DNA of 33,048 nucleotides from Candidatus Leptovillus gracilis (GCA_016716065.1 JADJXA010000029.1:1-33048), one strand, 5' to 3'; positions 1 through 8,395 are shown, counted from the first letter of the stretch. Notes: generated from the letters alone by a model not told the origin. Made by a program: numbers and translations.

Positions 1-126
1 CCCAACGACCCCGAAATGACCGCCATCCGCAAACAACACGCCCAGTTGGTGCGCTTCGGCAAAACCCTACGCCAGGACCCCATTGGCAAAAAGTTATGGC
101 CCGACGTGCAGCCTCTGCGGCGATGA
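1..126 (+). CDS. 3' end of an unidentified coding region (partial)
   Basis: An open frame runs from the first base to a TGA at 124-126 and gives 41 residues, ending in GKKLWPDVQPLRR. Third codon positions are mostly C or G, as in the real genes of the window, which is the only support. The start lies outside the window. I do not recognise the family. The sequence right after it is degenerate, so this may itself be a remnant. Confidence 0.3.
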   Translation, partial: PNDPEMTAIRKQHAQLVRFGKTLRQDPIGKKLWPDVQPLRR

Positions 127-2084
127 AAGAAAAGATCATCTATGCCTGTTTTCCGCTGACGTCTCCACGCTTCAGCCCCATCGTCACCACATCAATCTAC
201 GAATTAACCATAGCGGTCGTGAGCTCCCCGTCGAGGCCGCCAAATGGGACCGCTGGCAGCGAAGAGTGAGCAAATCCACACCCTCAGCAAAGATGTGCAG
301 GCCCAACACACAATGTCCGACCGCGCCACCGCTTGAATACAAAGTTAAGAACAAGAACGCGCCTTCCTTCAAGGAATGCGCCAGGGCCAGCGCTTCAGCC
401 GCCACATCACCACCCTTGGTCACTTCAGACCAAACCGAAGATAACGTAGCGCCTGGACTTTCTGTTCACCCGTCAGCTTACGGAACTGGACAGACCAGGT
501 CGCGTTCTTCAGCCCTGGCAGCCGGGGTGCGTCCGAGACCATAAACAGCCGATTGCAATCCGGTCATGACACCAGGTTTGCATTCCGCGCCCGAGCCAGC
601 TTGCTGCATTACCATCAAAAAGACACCACGCCTCGTGGGTCCAACGCTCCAGCCACACTACTGAAAGCGATGCCTGCTATCTGCCCCGGGACTCGCGGTT
701 GCTCAGGCCGCGCTGCTTACATCTCTGCGGCCAGCCATTCGGCGAATTCCGCACGACTATTCGGAACATTGTCACTCACCCCTTGATCCAGATCCCCACC
801 CTGCCCGGTAATCGTCCAGAATGGCGCAATAATAGTAACCAGCCACGGCCACCTTATCATCCAATATGGTCATAGGACAGGCCACGCAGGTAGATGTATC
901 CCAGTGGTCCAGATATTTTTTTTAACCGATTGACCTTTCATAATCCACTGGCACACACATCTTATCAGGCGAGCAAAGAAAAAGACAGAAAACAAAGGAA
1001 GGCAAACAATGGGAATAGAACGAAACCGGTAATTTTACACAATAGGCTCAGTCTTCATCTTTTGGCGCGGCCTACGCCACCTCGCGCATCAACCGGTTGC
1101 GGCGTAACGGCTAGCTGAAGGCTTCACCGCCTTCACGGTCGCTTTCGGCGTCCTTGTCACCCTCATCGCCAACAAAGCAATCCACCATCCCCAACTCCTG
1201 ATGGACCTCATTGTTAGAGCCGTCATGCTCCGCCGCCAGCGGTCTGCCCGCGATCATCGGGAGCCAGCTCCGACTTCGCCCATCTCCGGCGCGCCGGCGA
1301 ACAGCGGGCCATCCACCAGGCCAAAGCGAACACAGCGCCGGGACGAGACTTCTCAACCCGGCCCTCTGGCTCCTGGAAGATACCTACGCTGCCCTGCTGA
1401 CTACCGAACGCGACCACACCCTGATGGGCAGCCCGGCCCCAAACTCCGGATCAGCAATAATCACATTGGCGCGGGGGCGCGTAACGGCCGTAAACGCCCG
1501 CCTACGGCATCACCGAAGCCCACCTACAGTCCTGCGGACCAAAGTCGCCAAGCGCAAAGAAAGAGCGGGATGATTGATAATAGTTTCAACAAACATAACC
1601 CTAACCATCACCCCCAAACAATGTCGCAAAATAAAGATGGCGGCGTTATGCACTTCACTGATGCTGGAACCTTCCACGCATTGGTCTCAGACAGACCGCC
1701 AAGCCGTCGGGGGCATCGGTGCCTGCATCGGCGGCGGCTCGTGATAGCCTCGCAGAACGCATGGTCCATTGCCGACCCGCATCTACGCCTTCCGAGGCGA
1801 CCAAAAAAAGAAGAGGAGACGGGGCGCACTAAATCAGATGGGTAAAGGAGAATGGGCCGGGCTTGTGTGCGCCCTTCCTGTTTTAGTAAAAGAAGAAGGA
1901 ACCGGCAAAACGCCCACAAATCACACCTTGCCGAGGGCGATGCCACAACCGCGTTTGCCCCGTTCCGCTCTCACCAACGCCTTCCGGCACAGCCGGTATA
2001 GCTTTTGCTAAATCTTATTATCATAAGCTACCTGTTGACCATAACAGGGCTTTTTGAGGCCGTTGGGCAGGCTGATCACAATAC
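127..2084. other. Gene-poor degenerate region
   Basis: I find no convincing gene here. The open frames present on both strands are short, low in recognisable motifs and rich in Arg/Pro/Ser, which is typical of shadow frames in GC-rich DNA, and none has a good ribosome-binding site. On the minus strand at about 785-905 a stretch reads GYYYCAILDDYR, preceded in another frame by YLRGLSYD. This resembles the catalytic core of an rve-type (DDE) transposase broken by frameshifts, so part of the region may be a decayed insertion sequence. The stretch could be host DNA outside the phage or an eroded phage segment; no att-like sequence matching the tRNA fragment at 32020-32066 is visible in it. Confidence 0.4.
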
Positions 2085-2141
2085 ATGTTGAGCAAGCATG
2101 AATCGCATTTTAGCCACAATACACTTAGTAAGGACGTAACC

Positions 2142-2330
2142 ATGACCAGACACCAAGCAAGCATCACAATAATTATTCTTTGCCCACACAGCATTGCTGC
2201 TGTGCTGCTGGACGAGCCAGCCAGCCACGCACCGGCCTCCCCCCCCCTGCCCCTGGTGGCGGCTGGGAACGGGGTGGGCGCGGTCGCTGAGCAATTTACC
2301 AAAACCGGAGCCGGAGGGCGCCATGATTGA
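2142..2330 (+). CDS. Small hypothetical protein upstream of primase
   Basis: The product is 62 residues. The start is the ATG at 2142 with AAGGA at 2130-2134, seven bases upstream; an ATG at 2085 is in frame but lacks this. The N-terminal third is hydrophobic (ITIIILCPHSIAAVLL) and the rest is Pro/Ala/Gly-rich. The stop codon overlaps the next gene's ATG in the arrangement ATGATTGA, so the two are probably translationally coupled. No family recognised. It could be only a leader frame, since the Pro/Ala-rich tail has low complexity. Confidence 0.4.
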   Translation: MTRHQASITIIILCPHSIAAVLLDEPASHAPASPPLPLVAAGNGVGAVAEQFTKTGAGGRHD

Positions 2331-4992
2331 CATTGTTGAATTGAAGCGGGCAAACCGAATCGAGGAAGTTATCACGGGGCACGGCTACGCCTTGAAGGGG
2401 CGCGGCAAGTATCTGAACGCTGAAAGCCATGATTCATTGGTGGTCAATGTTGAGGATCAGCTCTACTTCTGGAACAGCCAGGGGCACAAGGGCGACGTGA
2501 TTAACTGGCTGGAGAATACGCAGGGCATGGACTTCAACCAGGCCATCAAGTGGCTGGCGAATCGGGGCGGCATCGCGCTGCATCTGGATGCCGCGGCTGC
2601 TGCTGCTTTTTCGGCGGCCAGGAAGCGGGCGGATGTGTTGACGGCCGTGATGGAATTCCTGGAAGGCAAGCTGACGGATGCTGCTGCTACGGCGTATTAC
2701 GAGCGGCGCGGCTGGTCAGCGGAAACCGTGACGGGCTGCGGCTTTTGGGATGGCGACCGCAAGGGGCTAACCGGCCACTGCCAGATGCACGAATTGGATG
2801 TGAATGATCAGATTGTGCAGGCGGTGATGGCTATGCCGGCCGGGATGTGGGTATATGGGCATTGGGCCGCTGGCCGGTGTGAATATGTCAGCGCCCGTAG
2901 CGTGGCCGAGAAAAGACATTGGAATCCACCAGTTGACCTGGCTGGTGAGCGGCTGCCTTTGTGGAACCGATTTGCCCAAATGCACAACGCCACCTTTGTG
3001 GTATTGGTGGAAGGGCAAGCGGATGCGCTGACACTGGCGCAGTGGAACGCGCCGGCCGTAGCGCTGGCCGGGGCATCAGCCAATGACAAGCTGCTGAAAC
3101 AATTGGGGCGCTTTGACCGGGTGTATGTGGCGCTGGACAATGACCAGGCCGGTCAGCGCGGCGGCATTGAGTTGGCGCGCCGATTGGGGCCAACGACGCG
3201 CATTGTGGCGTGGCCTGGTGGCGATAAGGTGAAGGATGCCAACGACTGGCTGGTAGTGGCCGGGGCCAGCAACAAGATGCTCTATGATGTGCTGGGCAAC
3301 GCGCCTATCTTTGCCTTGTGGATGTGCCATCGGGCTGCTGCTGCTGCTGGTATCGAGAAGGAAGAGATGGTTAAGGAAGCGGCCGAACTGGTCGCCACCT
3401 TGCCGGAATACCACTTCGAGCGGGTAAAGAAGGCGGCAGCCGATGCGCTGCAAATCAGCCTGCGGGAATTTAGCGGCATGGTGAAGGCGCTGCAAAAGAC
3501 AACAAAGGGGGCCGCGCACAAGATCGAACTGACAAAGGCCAATGGGTTCATTGATGACCATCTTTTTGAGTTGGTTTATGACCCGGACCATGAAGGCGGG
3601 CCACGCACAGCGTTTGCCGTGCGCGGGCCGGACGGCCGTCTCAGCATATCGCCCACCCTGGACACGGAAAACTACCGCATCTTTCCGTTCACGCCATTTG
3701 AGAGCGTGATCAGCACAGGAACCATTCGGCTGCCTAGCGGCCTGGGGCATTACACATCAGAGATGGAACTGCAAGGGCGAGTGCAGGCGTTTATCCACAA
3801 GTATGTAGACCTGCCGCCAGACATCGAAACGCTGGCCAGCTATTACGTCATGCTGACCTGGTTGTTTGATAAGTTCTACGTTTTGCCATACTTACGCGCC
3901 AGGGGTGATAGTGACAGCGGTAAGAGCCGTTTCACGGAAGTAGTGGGGGAACTGTGTATGCGGGCGCTCTTCGTGACCGGCTCGACGACGCCATCGCCTG
4001 TTTTCCGCACGATGGAGAAGTGGGGCGGCTGCACAGTGACAATGGATGAGGCCGACCTGCCCCACAGCGAAACATCGAGCGACTGGGTTCAGATGCTCAA
4101 CACCGGCTATAAGCAGGGCTTCGGTATCTTGCGCACCAACATGGCAAATGGCGAAGCCGTCGTCGAAGTGTTCAGCGCCTTCGGGCCGAAGATTCTGAAC
4201 ATGCGTGGGCGGTTTGTGGACGATGCCACCGAATCACGCTGCCTGACCTGGGAAACATCGTCCGGCCGTGGCGTCCGACCGGACATTGAACGGTTCATCC
4301 AGGACCGTGAAGGTTACAAAAAAGAGGCCAGGGAGATACGCAACGCGCTGCTGGCGTTCCGGCTGAAACGCTGGCGTGATGTAACCCCTAACTACAACGC
4401 CGAGACAATGGCCCAGATGCCTGGCCGCCTGGTAGAAATCACCGTGCCTCTCCTTTCCATCAGCGAAGAAGAGAAATTCAAAGAGAGCATCATGGATTTT
4501 GTGGAGAAAATGAACCGCAAGGCAATTACGCAGCGCAGCCTGACGTTGACGGCCAAAGTGCTGCAAGGTCTACTGACGGCGTTTTATTTGCCCGACGAGG
4601 CAGCCAAAGATGCGCCGGACGCGCTGCGCCTACAGGTAGCCCACATCACCCGGCAGACAAACCGACTCATTAACCAGGAGAATTCTGAGGCATCGCTGCA
4701 TGGCGACGATGAAGAAGTGTATGGCAAGGGCAACAAGCAAATGTCGTCCGGCTTTGTGGGTAAGATTTTGAACAACGACCTGAACCTGGAAACGGAGAAA
4801 AGCACCATGGGCACACGGCCCATGGTGCTCAAGTGGGACGCGGGGCGCATTGGCGCGCTGATCGTGCGCTATGGCATGGAAGAATTGGTGGCGGAAATGA
4901 TCCAAAAAAGCACCGAAGCAGAGCAAGCGGCGGCACAGGCAGCCAACGATGAGGCGGCCAAATCTGGGCAGCAAGGGGCGATTACATTTTAG
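2323..4992 (+). CDS. Phage primase-helicase-like replication protein (TOPRIM + P-loop ATPase)
   Basis: Large replication protein of 889 residues, expected to prime and unwind phage DNA. Residues about 20-82 match the layout of the DnaG CHC2 zinc-binding domain (the downstream GDVI motif followed by a helix ending AIKWLA), but no zinc-binding cysteines remain. A TOPRIM domain follows, with VEG at 229-231 and the acidic DND at 272-274. A P-loop ATPase region has Walker A GDSDSGKS at 528-535 and a Walker B-like segment TVTMDEAD at 571-578. The frame is open back to 2194, but ATG 2323 is chosen for GGAGGG at 2313-2318 and the overlap with the preceding stop. Repeats resembling an origin begin right after its stop. 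Nuclease or RepA-like alternatives seem less likely given the TOPRIM/Walker pair. Confidence 0.85.
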   Translation: MIDIVELKRANRIEEVITGHGYALKGRGKYLNAESHDSLVVNVEDQLYFWNSQGHKGDVINWLENTQGMDFNQAIKWLANRGGIALHLDAAAAAAFSAARKRADVLTAVMEFLEGKLTDAAATAYYERRGWSAETVTGCGFWDGDRKGLTGHCQMHELDVNDQIVQAVMAMPAGMWVYGHWAAGRCEYVSARSVAEKRHWNPPVDLAGERLPLWNRFAQMHNATFVVLVEGQADALTLAQWNAPAVALAGASANDKLLKQLGRFDRVYVALDNDQAGQRGGIELARRLGPTTRIVAWPGGDKVKDANDWLVVAGASNKMLYDVLGNAPIFALWMCHRAAAAAGIEKEEMVKEAAELVATLPEYHFERVKKAAADALQISLREFSGMVKALQKTTKGAAHKIELTKANGFIDDHLFELVYDPDHEGGPRTAFAVRGPDGRLSISPTLDTENYRIFPFTPFESVISTGTIRLPSGLGHYTSEMELQGRVQAFIHKYVDLPPDIETLASYYVMLTWLFDKFYVLPYLRARGDSDSGKSRFTEVVGELCMRALFVTGSTTPSPVFRTMEKWGGCTVTMDEADLPHSETSSDWVQMLNTGYKQGFGILRTNMANGEAVVEVFSAFGPKILNMRGRFVDDATESRCLTWETSSGRGVRPDIERFIQDREGYKKEAREIRNALLAFRLKRWRDVTPNYNAETMAQMPGRLVEITVPLLSISEEEKFKESIMDFVEKMNRKAITQRSLTLTAKVLQGLLTAFYLPDEAAKDAPDALRLQVAHITRQTNRLINQENSEASLHGDDEEVYGKGNKQMSSGFVGKILNNDLNLETEKSTMGTRPMVLKWDAGRIGALIVRYGMEELVAEMIQKSTEAEQAAAQAANDEAAKSGQQGAITF

Positions 4993-4998
4993 AAAATT

Positions 4999-5280
4999 TA
5001 TACCCCCCCCCCCCGTCCTACCCCCCATTTTGCCTTCCACCCTTCCACTTTGGCCTATTTTGGGGCCATTTTCCAGAGGTAGGAAAAGTGGAAGGGTAAA
5101 TTGGGCTACCCTTCCACTTGCCTTCCGCCATTCCACTTTTGCCCCAAATACCCCCTAAAAAGTGGAAGGGTGGAAGGGAGTGGAAGGCAAGCATTTTTTA
5201 CCCTTCCACCCTCTCTACCTCTGGTAATTTATATAAAAGTGGAAGGGTGGAAGGCAAAATGGGGGGTAGGACGGGGGGTA
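4999..5280. repeat. Nested inverted repeats with GTGGAAGG iterons (candidate replication origin)
   Basis: A perfect 43-bp inverted repeat (5009-5051 with 5236-5278) encloses a second, imperfect 28-bp pair (5073-5100 with 5197-5224). Ten copies of the 8-mer GTGGAAGG are present. Four are on the minus strand (5033, 5041, 5110, 5202) and six on the plus strand (5088, 5162, 5170, 5180, 5239, 5247). The left arm begins with twelve C and the right has matching G runs, and AT-rich DNA (5227-5235, 5280-5297) lies beside the arms. The position, directly after the primase gene and inside an intergenic gap, suits an origin or primosome assembly site. A very large transcriptional hairpin is the alternative. 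Confidence 0.7.
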
Positions 5281-5308
5281 ATTAAATTTTTGTTTTTTGG
5301 GTGACATA

Positions 5309-5641
5309 ATGTTGAGCGAAACAAGCGAAATTAACAGCGTAGAAACCATCAAAATTGGGGGGGAATGCTTCCGTTTATTCACGATCCGGGAACTGTTCTG
5401 CTACCGACATCCAACGGCCGGCCACGTCGTTAAAAAGAGCTATGCTGGGCAGTCCATCATGGTGAAGGGGCGGGTGGGCAAAGACCCAAAAGGACGGGCT
5501 GAACTCATCGCCGCGCAAAAGCGCAAGATTGAGCGGTACAACACGGAAGCTGTGGCCGTAGGCCGGCCGGCTATTGTGGATTACTGGTGGGAAGCGCCGG
5601 GGCCTACGGGGCGCTTCGCTGAAGATGGTACGCCCCTCTAA
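5309..5641 (+). CDS. Hypothetical protein, 110 aa
   Basis: Soluble protein with no recognised domain. The C-terminal half is basic (QKRKIERYNTEAV) and aromatic-rich near the end (VDYWWEAPGPTGR). A TTG at 5297 is in frame, but the ATG at 5309 is the usual choice; neither has a strong Shine-Dalgarno sequence, only GGGTGA at 5299-5304. It begins 30 bases after the inverted repeats, so a transcript entering from the primase gene would carry a very stable hairpin before this start. A replication accessory role is possible from position only. Confidence 0.6.
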   Translation: MLSETSEINSVETIKIGGECFRLFTIRELFCYRHPTAGHVVKKSYAGQSIMVKGRVGKDPKGRAELIAAQKRKIERYNTEAVAVGRPAIVDYWWEAPGPTGRFAEDGTPL

Positions 5642-5706
5642 TCCAGATATGGGACTAATTGCCACATTTGTCGCAAAAGCGGCTAAATATGGCGCTTGAC
5701 GGGTCA

Positions 5707-5715
5707 TGATACACT
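5707..5715 (+). promoter_or_regulatory. Extended -10 promoter element for accessory operon
   Basis: TGATACACT matches the extended -10 form TGnTAnnnT. The same nine bases occur at 12056-12064, where a TTGACC box lies at the correct distance. Here a TTGAC at 5696 is too close to be the -35, so the extended -10 would have to carry recognition. Two operator-like dyads lie just downstream. Confidence 0.4.
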
Positions 5716-5722
5716 GTAAGAG

Positions 5723-5740
5723 TGGTCGAAAAATCGTCCA
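5723..5740. promoter_or_regulatory. Operator-like dyad, site 1
   Basis: TGGTCGAAAAATCGTCCA is an imperfect 18-bp dyad matching the five-site consensus TGGACTATAAATAGTCCA. It begins seven bases after the extended -10 element, covering the expected transcription start, a position typical of repression. Confidence 0.6.
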
Positions 5741-5776
5741 CTTACCAGAGTACGCAAGGTGTTTTTTTAGCAAGAA

Positions 5777-5794
5777 CGGACTATAGATAGTCCA
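5777..5794. promoter_or_regulatory. Operator-like dyad, site 2
   Basis: CGGACTATAGATAGTCCA contains a perfect 7+2+7 inverted repeat and matches the consensus of the other four sites. It lies 14 bases before the ATG of the zinc-ribbon gene and 36 bases after site 1, so two dimers could bind cooperatively. Confidence 0.65.
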
Positions 5795-5808
5795 AAGTGG
5801 AGAATCGT

Positions 5809-6018
5809 ATGTCACAAGACACGGCCGTTCTCGTCGTCCGGTCACAGTTTCAAGAAATGTTGACCTGGTGTGGTCGCGGATGGCGGCCAGCGCCATCTGG
5901 CCGCCGCTGCCCAGAATGCAGCGGGGCCGTGTGGGTCAAGGTGTGGTCCGGCCGGTCGGCGCGTGAATCGCACCGTTGTTCAACCTGCGACTGGTCGCAG
6001 GATTATCAAACGTCATAG
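5809..6018 (+). CDS. Small zinc-ribbon protein
   Basis: Product of 69 residues with paired cysteine motifs CPEC and CSTC separated by about 20 residues, a four-cysteine zinc ribbon of the kind seen in small DNA- or RNA-binding proteins. ATG 5809 is preceded by GGAG at 5799-5802; a GTG at 5797 is in frame but would overlap that site. It is the first gene of a tightly packed accessory operon and lies directly behind the two operator-like dyads, so it should be among the most strictly controlled genes. The exact function is unknown; transcription regulation is a guess from fold and position. Confidence 0.7.
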   Translation: MSQDTAVLVVRSQFQEMLTWCGRGWRPAPSGRRCPECSGAVWVKVWSGRSARESHRCSTCDWSQDYQTS

Positions 6019-6026
6019 GAGGCATT

Positions 6027-6302
6027 ATGTGGAAACGGATTGAGATTGAGCCAGATGAACTGGCGCCCGGTGATGAGGGCAAGGATATGTACCAGTTCAA
6101 CTTTGACCTGATGTGCGCTGAACTTATCCAGGAGCCAACCGGTCAATGGGTCGCGGCCCTCATTGACAGCGGTGGCGGCGAGATATGGCTGTCGGCGGCC
6201 TGCGACTCGGCCGAAGATGCCAAGAAAGCGGCCAGAACCTATCTGATTGGGCTGACGGCCGAGTGGGCGGCCGCCATGCACCGGAGGCTGCCATCATGGT
6301 AG
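6027..6302 (+). CDS. Hypothetical protein, 91 aa
   Basis: Starts MWKRIEIEPDEL and is preceded by TAGGAGG (6016-6022), a strong ribosome-binding site that decides against the upstream in-frame ATG at 5976. It contains an alternating strand/helix pattern (VAALIDSGGGEIWLS followed by DSAEDAKKAARTYLIGL), compatible with a small alpha/beta fold, and is acidic overall. The stop overlaps the next start by seven bases. No family recognised. Confidence 0.65.
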   Translation: MWKRIEIEPDELAPGDEGKDMYQFNFDLMCAELIQEPTGQWVAALIDSGGGEIWLSAACDSAEDAKKAARTYLIGLTAEWAAAMHRRLPSW

Positions 6303-6550
6303 CCGACTTGCCGGACTATGCACTGGGCCGCATGGCTGTGGCTGTTTTGCGCGTGGCCGCGTTTGATGCCCGCCGCGGCAAAAAACAAGCCATCGCCTTT
6401 TTTAATTCTGAGGATTACTTATTTTGGGTGGATGTGGTGAATGCGTTTTGGGGCACCAACCTGGACGCCTCGGCCTCTCCCATCCGCCGACAAACCATAG
6501 GAGTGATAGGCAGTGGAAGACAACAAAAAAAAGGTACGGCCGTTCTCTAA
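6296..6550 (+). CDS. Hypothetical protein, 84 aa
   Basis: Begins at ATG 6296 inside the end of the preceding gene, which indicates coupling; the open frame reaches back to 6185 but that part overlaps the preceding gene entirely. The sequence has a mostly helical hydrophobic core (GRMAVAVLRVAAFDARRG) followed by aromatic residues (EDYLFWVDVVNAFWG). The 3' end overlaps the next gene by 38 bases, so one of the two boundaries may be wrong. Function unknown. Confidence 0.55.
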   Translation: MVADLPDYALGRMAVAVLRVAAFDARRGKKQAIAFFNSEDYLFWVDVVNAFWGTNLDASASPIRRQTIGVIGSGRQQKKGTAVL

Positions 6551-7250
6551 CGGCAGCCAGTATGGTGATTGGCTGGCAATGAATTGTATGGAGTGCGCAA
6601 AAGGTATTGACAACGTCAGCACGCCAGGAACGTGGCCAACGTGCGAGATCGAAGCGGCGCTGACGTTGGCCTATGCCAGCGATGGCTACGTCGAGCCGGA
6701 CATTGCAACCCGCATGGACCACAATGGGCCGGAGCGTCTGTATGTGTGGCGCTGTGGCGAATATGCGGAACGGCCGTCTGTGGTAGATGGCAAGGTGGTT
6801 GTGGATGACGGCCGTCATGAAGGATATGTGGTCTGGAACCACTACATGATGCTCTTAGACACATTTGCCGTTGTGGGCCAGGCCAACCAGTCCGGCGCGG
6901 CAGCGCGCCGTTCGCCGCACGGCTACATCGCTGAGCTTCAGGCAGATGGGCACGAACCGTTGGAGCCTGTGCGCCTGTATGAAGCGGCCGTGGGGCCGGA
7001 TATGGTCGAATTCCAGCCGGCTGACGGCCGTTGCCGCTTCTGGCTAAATATGGCGTGGTATGCCGCCTTTTACGAGGCTGGTCTGTCTGTGGCGCTGGCA
7101 AAGATACACGGGCGGGAAGGGGTCATGGCATTGCTGGCAAACGGCGACATCGTCGGCGCTGTGCGGGGATTGTCCCCCAACGCCGCCGAATTCAAGCGCC
7201 GCTATTCTGTTCTTTGGGAGGATGCGCAACGTGTTTATGTCGCTGGTTAA
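6513..7250 (+). CDS. Hypothetical protein with N-terminal Cys cluster, 245 aa
   Basis: Begins at a GTG (6513) behind TAGG. The N-terminus has the pattern SQYGDWLAMNCMECAKG followed by TWPTCEIEAAL, three cysteines that could bind a metal. A similar arrangement occurs in uncharacterised phage proteins, though I cannot name a family. The rest is rich in aromatic residues, with a Trp/Tyr-rich segment at about 175-190 (WLNMAWYAAFYEAGL). The motif ACGGCCGT occurs four times inside this gene, which may just reflect host composition. It belongs to the accessory operon downstream of the zinc-ribbon gene. Confidence 0.6.
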   Translation: MEDNKKKVRPFSNGSQYGDWLAMNCMECAKGIDNVSTPGTWPTCEIEAALTLAYASDGYVEPDIATRMDHNGPERLYVWRCGEYAERPSVVDGKVVVDDGRHEGYVVWNHYMMLLDTFAVVGQANQSGAAARRSPHGYIAELQADGHEPLEPVRLYEAAVGPDMVEFQPADGRCRFWLNMAWYAAFYEAGLSVALAKIHGREGVMALLANGDIVGAVRGLSPNAAEFKRRYSVLWEDAQRVYVAG

Positions 7251-7428
7251 TTATGTGCGCACGCACATGAACCTGGTTGATTTTCAGGTTTACGGCCGTT
7301 ACGTCATCGAAACATTCGACGATGGCGCGGGCAACGAGGTCCGGCTGGAGGTCTTTGACCATGATCCGCAAGTAGTTCGCCGGCCGCGGTTGGAACCGGT
7401 GTATCGGCCGGAAGAGGAAGGCGCGTGA
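7231..7428 (+). CDS. Hypothetical protein, 65 aa
   Basis: Short protein, acidic toward the end, containing a clear beta pattern (VDFQVYGRYVIETFDDG, then EVRLEVFDHD). The start is uncertain: GTG 7231 lies nine bases after GGGAGG (7216-7221), while ATG 7222, 7237 and 7267 are in frame but too near to or too far from that site. The gene overlaps the end of the previous one, and its TGA shares a base with the next ATG, consistent with coupling. No family recognised. Confidence 0.5.
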   Translation: MFMSLVNYVRTHMNLVDFQVYGRYVIETFDDGAGNEVRLEVFDHDPQVVRRPRLEPVYRPEEEGA

Positions 7429-8087
7429 TGAAGCGAGTATTAGATTGGTTCGAGCAGGGCGACCTGGTCCCCCTGGCCGTCCTCATCTCCGTGGCCCACT
7501 ACGGCCCGGTGCTGATGGCCCACGGCGAATTCTGGTTAGTGGCCTGGGCGGTGGGGGCGCTGGTGGACCTTCTCCACTTTCGCAGCGTGCGCTACGCCTT
7601 CTCGTCCAGGCTGTGGCTGGCGGGGGTGGTGGCAGCGGCCACTACCATCATGGCGACCGGCTACCATTTGCGCTTCTACGCCGGTGATTGGCTGTTGGCG
7701 CTGCCCATCCCCATCGGCATTGCGATATTGGCCTGGCACGCCAGCGAGAAAGAGCGCGGCATGATGAGCGGGCAGTTGGCAATTGTCGAGGGGCAGTTGG
7801 CAGAGCGTGCAAGCCAAATGCAAGACCTGGAAAGGGCATTGCAAGAGGCTAACGGTTTGCTGACAGATCAGCGCCAGAAGCTGCAAGCCAATGACAAGAG
7901 GCTGACAGAAGTCTTACAGTCTTTGCAAGAAAGTGAACGCCGGTGGTTGAAGTTGGGACCGGTGGGGCAAGACTTTATCAGGCTGTTGGCTGGCGATGGA
8001 ATGAATCAGGTTGAATTGGCAAGAAAGCATGGTCTGACTGAAAGTGCGGTCAGCCGGATTAAAAGCACATTGAATGGAGGTGGATGA
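7428..8087 (+). CDS. Membrane-anchored helix-turn-helix protein with coiled coil
   Basis: Product of 219 residues with an unusual layout. Hydrophobic membrane-type segments occupy about 12-54, 62-82 and 87-105. A long Gln/Leu/Glu-rich coiled coil covers about 108-172, and a C-terminal helix-turn-helix covers 177-215 (NQVELARKHGLTESAVSRIKS). The likely reading is a membrane protein holding a dimeric DNA-binding domain in the cytoplasm. It could tether phage DNA or act as a membrane-linked regulator. ATG 7428 overlaps the preceding TGA; GGAAGAGGAAGG lies just upstream. The HTH resembles sigma-region-4 or resolvase-like recognition helices, but the exact family is unclear. Confidence 0.7.
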   Translation: MKRVLDWFEQGDLVPLAVLISVAHYGPVLMAHGEFWLVAWAVGALVDLLHFRSVRYAFSSRLWLAGVVAAATTIMATGYHLRFYAGDWLLALPIPIGIAILAWHASEKERGMMSGQLAIVEGQLAERASQMQDLERALQEANGLLTDQRQKLQANDKRLTEVLQSLQESERRWLKLGPVGQDFIRLLAGDGMNQVELARKHGLTESAVSRIKSTLNGGG

Positions 8088-8395
8088 TGGCTGACGTGAA
8101 GATGGCTGATTACATCGAATGGCACCATCGTATTTCTGCCCCAGAGCGGATCGAATGGACATTTGCCGCCAGAGATAACAGCAGTATTCACACTGTTAGT
8201 CTGCCGGTCGGAATTGTTCTTGCTTATGTGTATCGGCCTGCGCCAAAAGCTGTTGTGTACACAGTTCTAAAGTTTTCATTAGACGGCCTGGAATGGCATC
8301 GTTCTTGGAGAACCGAATGGCAGCCAAGAACCATTACGCGACTGGCGCGGGAAATGGCATCGGAGATAAGAGAACGAGTTTATGGAGGTGGATGA
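8087..8395 (+). CDS. Hypothetical protein, 102 aa
   Basis: Begins MADVKMADYIEWHHR. GGAGG at 8076-8080 is six bases from ATG 8087, better spaced than ATG 8084; both overlap the preceding stop. The protein is Trp-rich, with a mainly beta central part (SIHTVSLPVGIVLAYVY) and a basic C-terminal helix (TITRLAREMASEIRERVY). No membrane segment is obvious. It sits between two membrane-protein genes and shares the same GGAGGTGGATGATG junction as its downstream neighbour. Function unknown. Confidence 0.6.
   Translation: MADVKMADYIEWHHRISAPERIEWTFAARDNSSIHTVSLPVGIVLAYVYRPAPKAVVYTVLKFSLDGLEWHRSWRTEWQPRTITRLAREMASEIRERVYGGG

Noticed and set aside
1201..1845. Open frame of 214 codons in the left flank
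   Set aside because: Composition is Arg/Pro/Ser/His-rich without motifs, another long frame overlaps it, and no ribosome-binding site is seen; it looks like a random open frame in GC-rich degenerate DNA.
2194..2322. 43-codon extension of the primase gene
   Set aside because: The sequence (repeated Pro/Trp/Arg) is unlike the rest, and the strong GGAGGG plus stop-start overlap support ATG 2323.
4999..5280. CRISPR array
   Set aside because: The repeats are 8-mers in both orientations with irregular spacing and large inverted pairs, not direct repeats with regular spacers.
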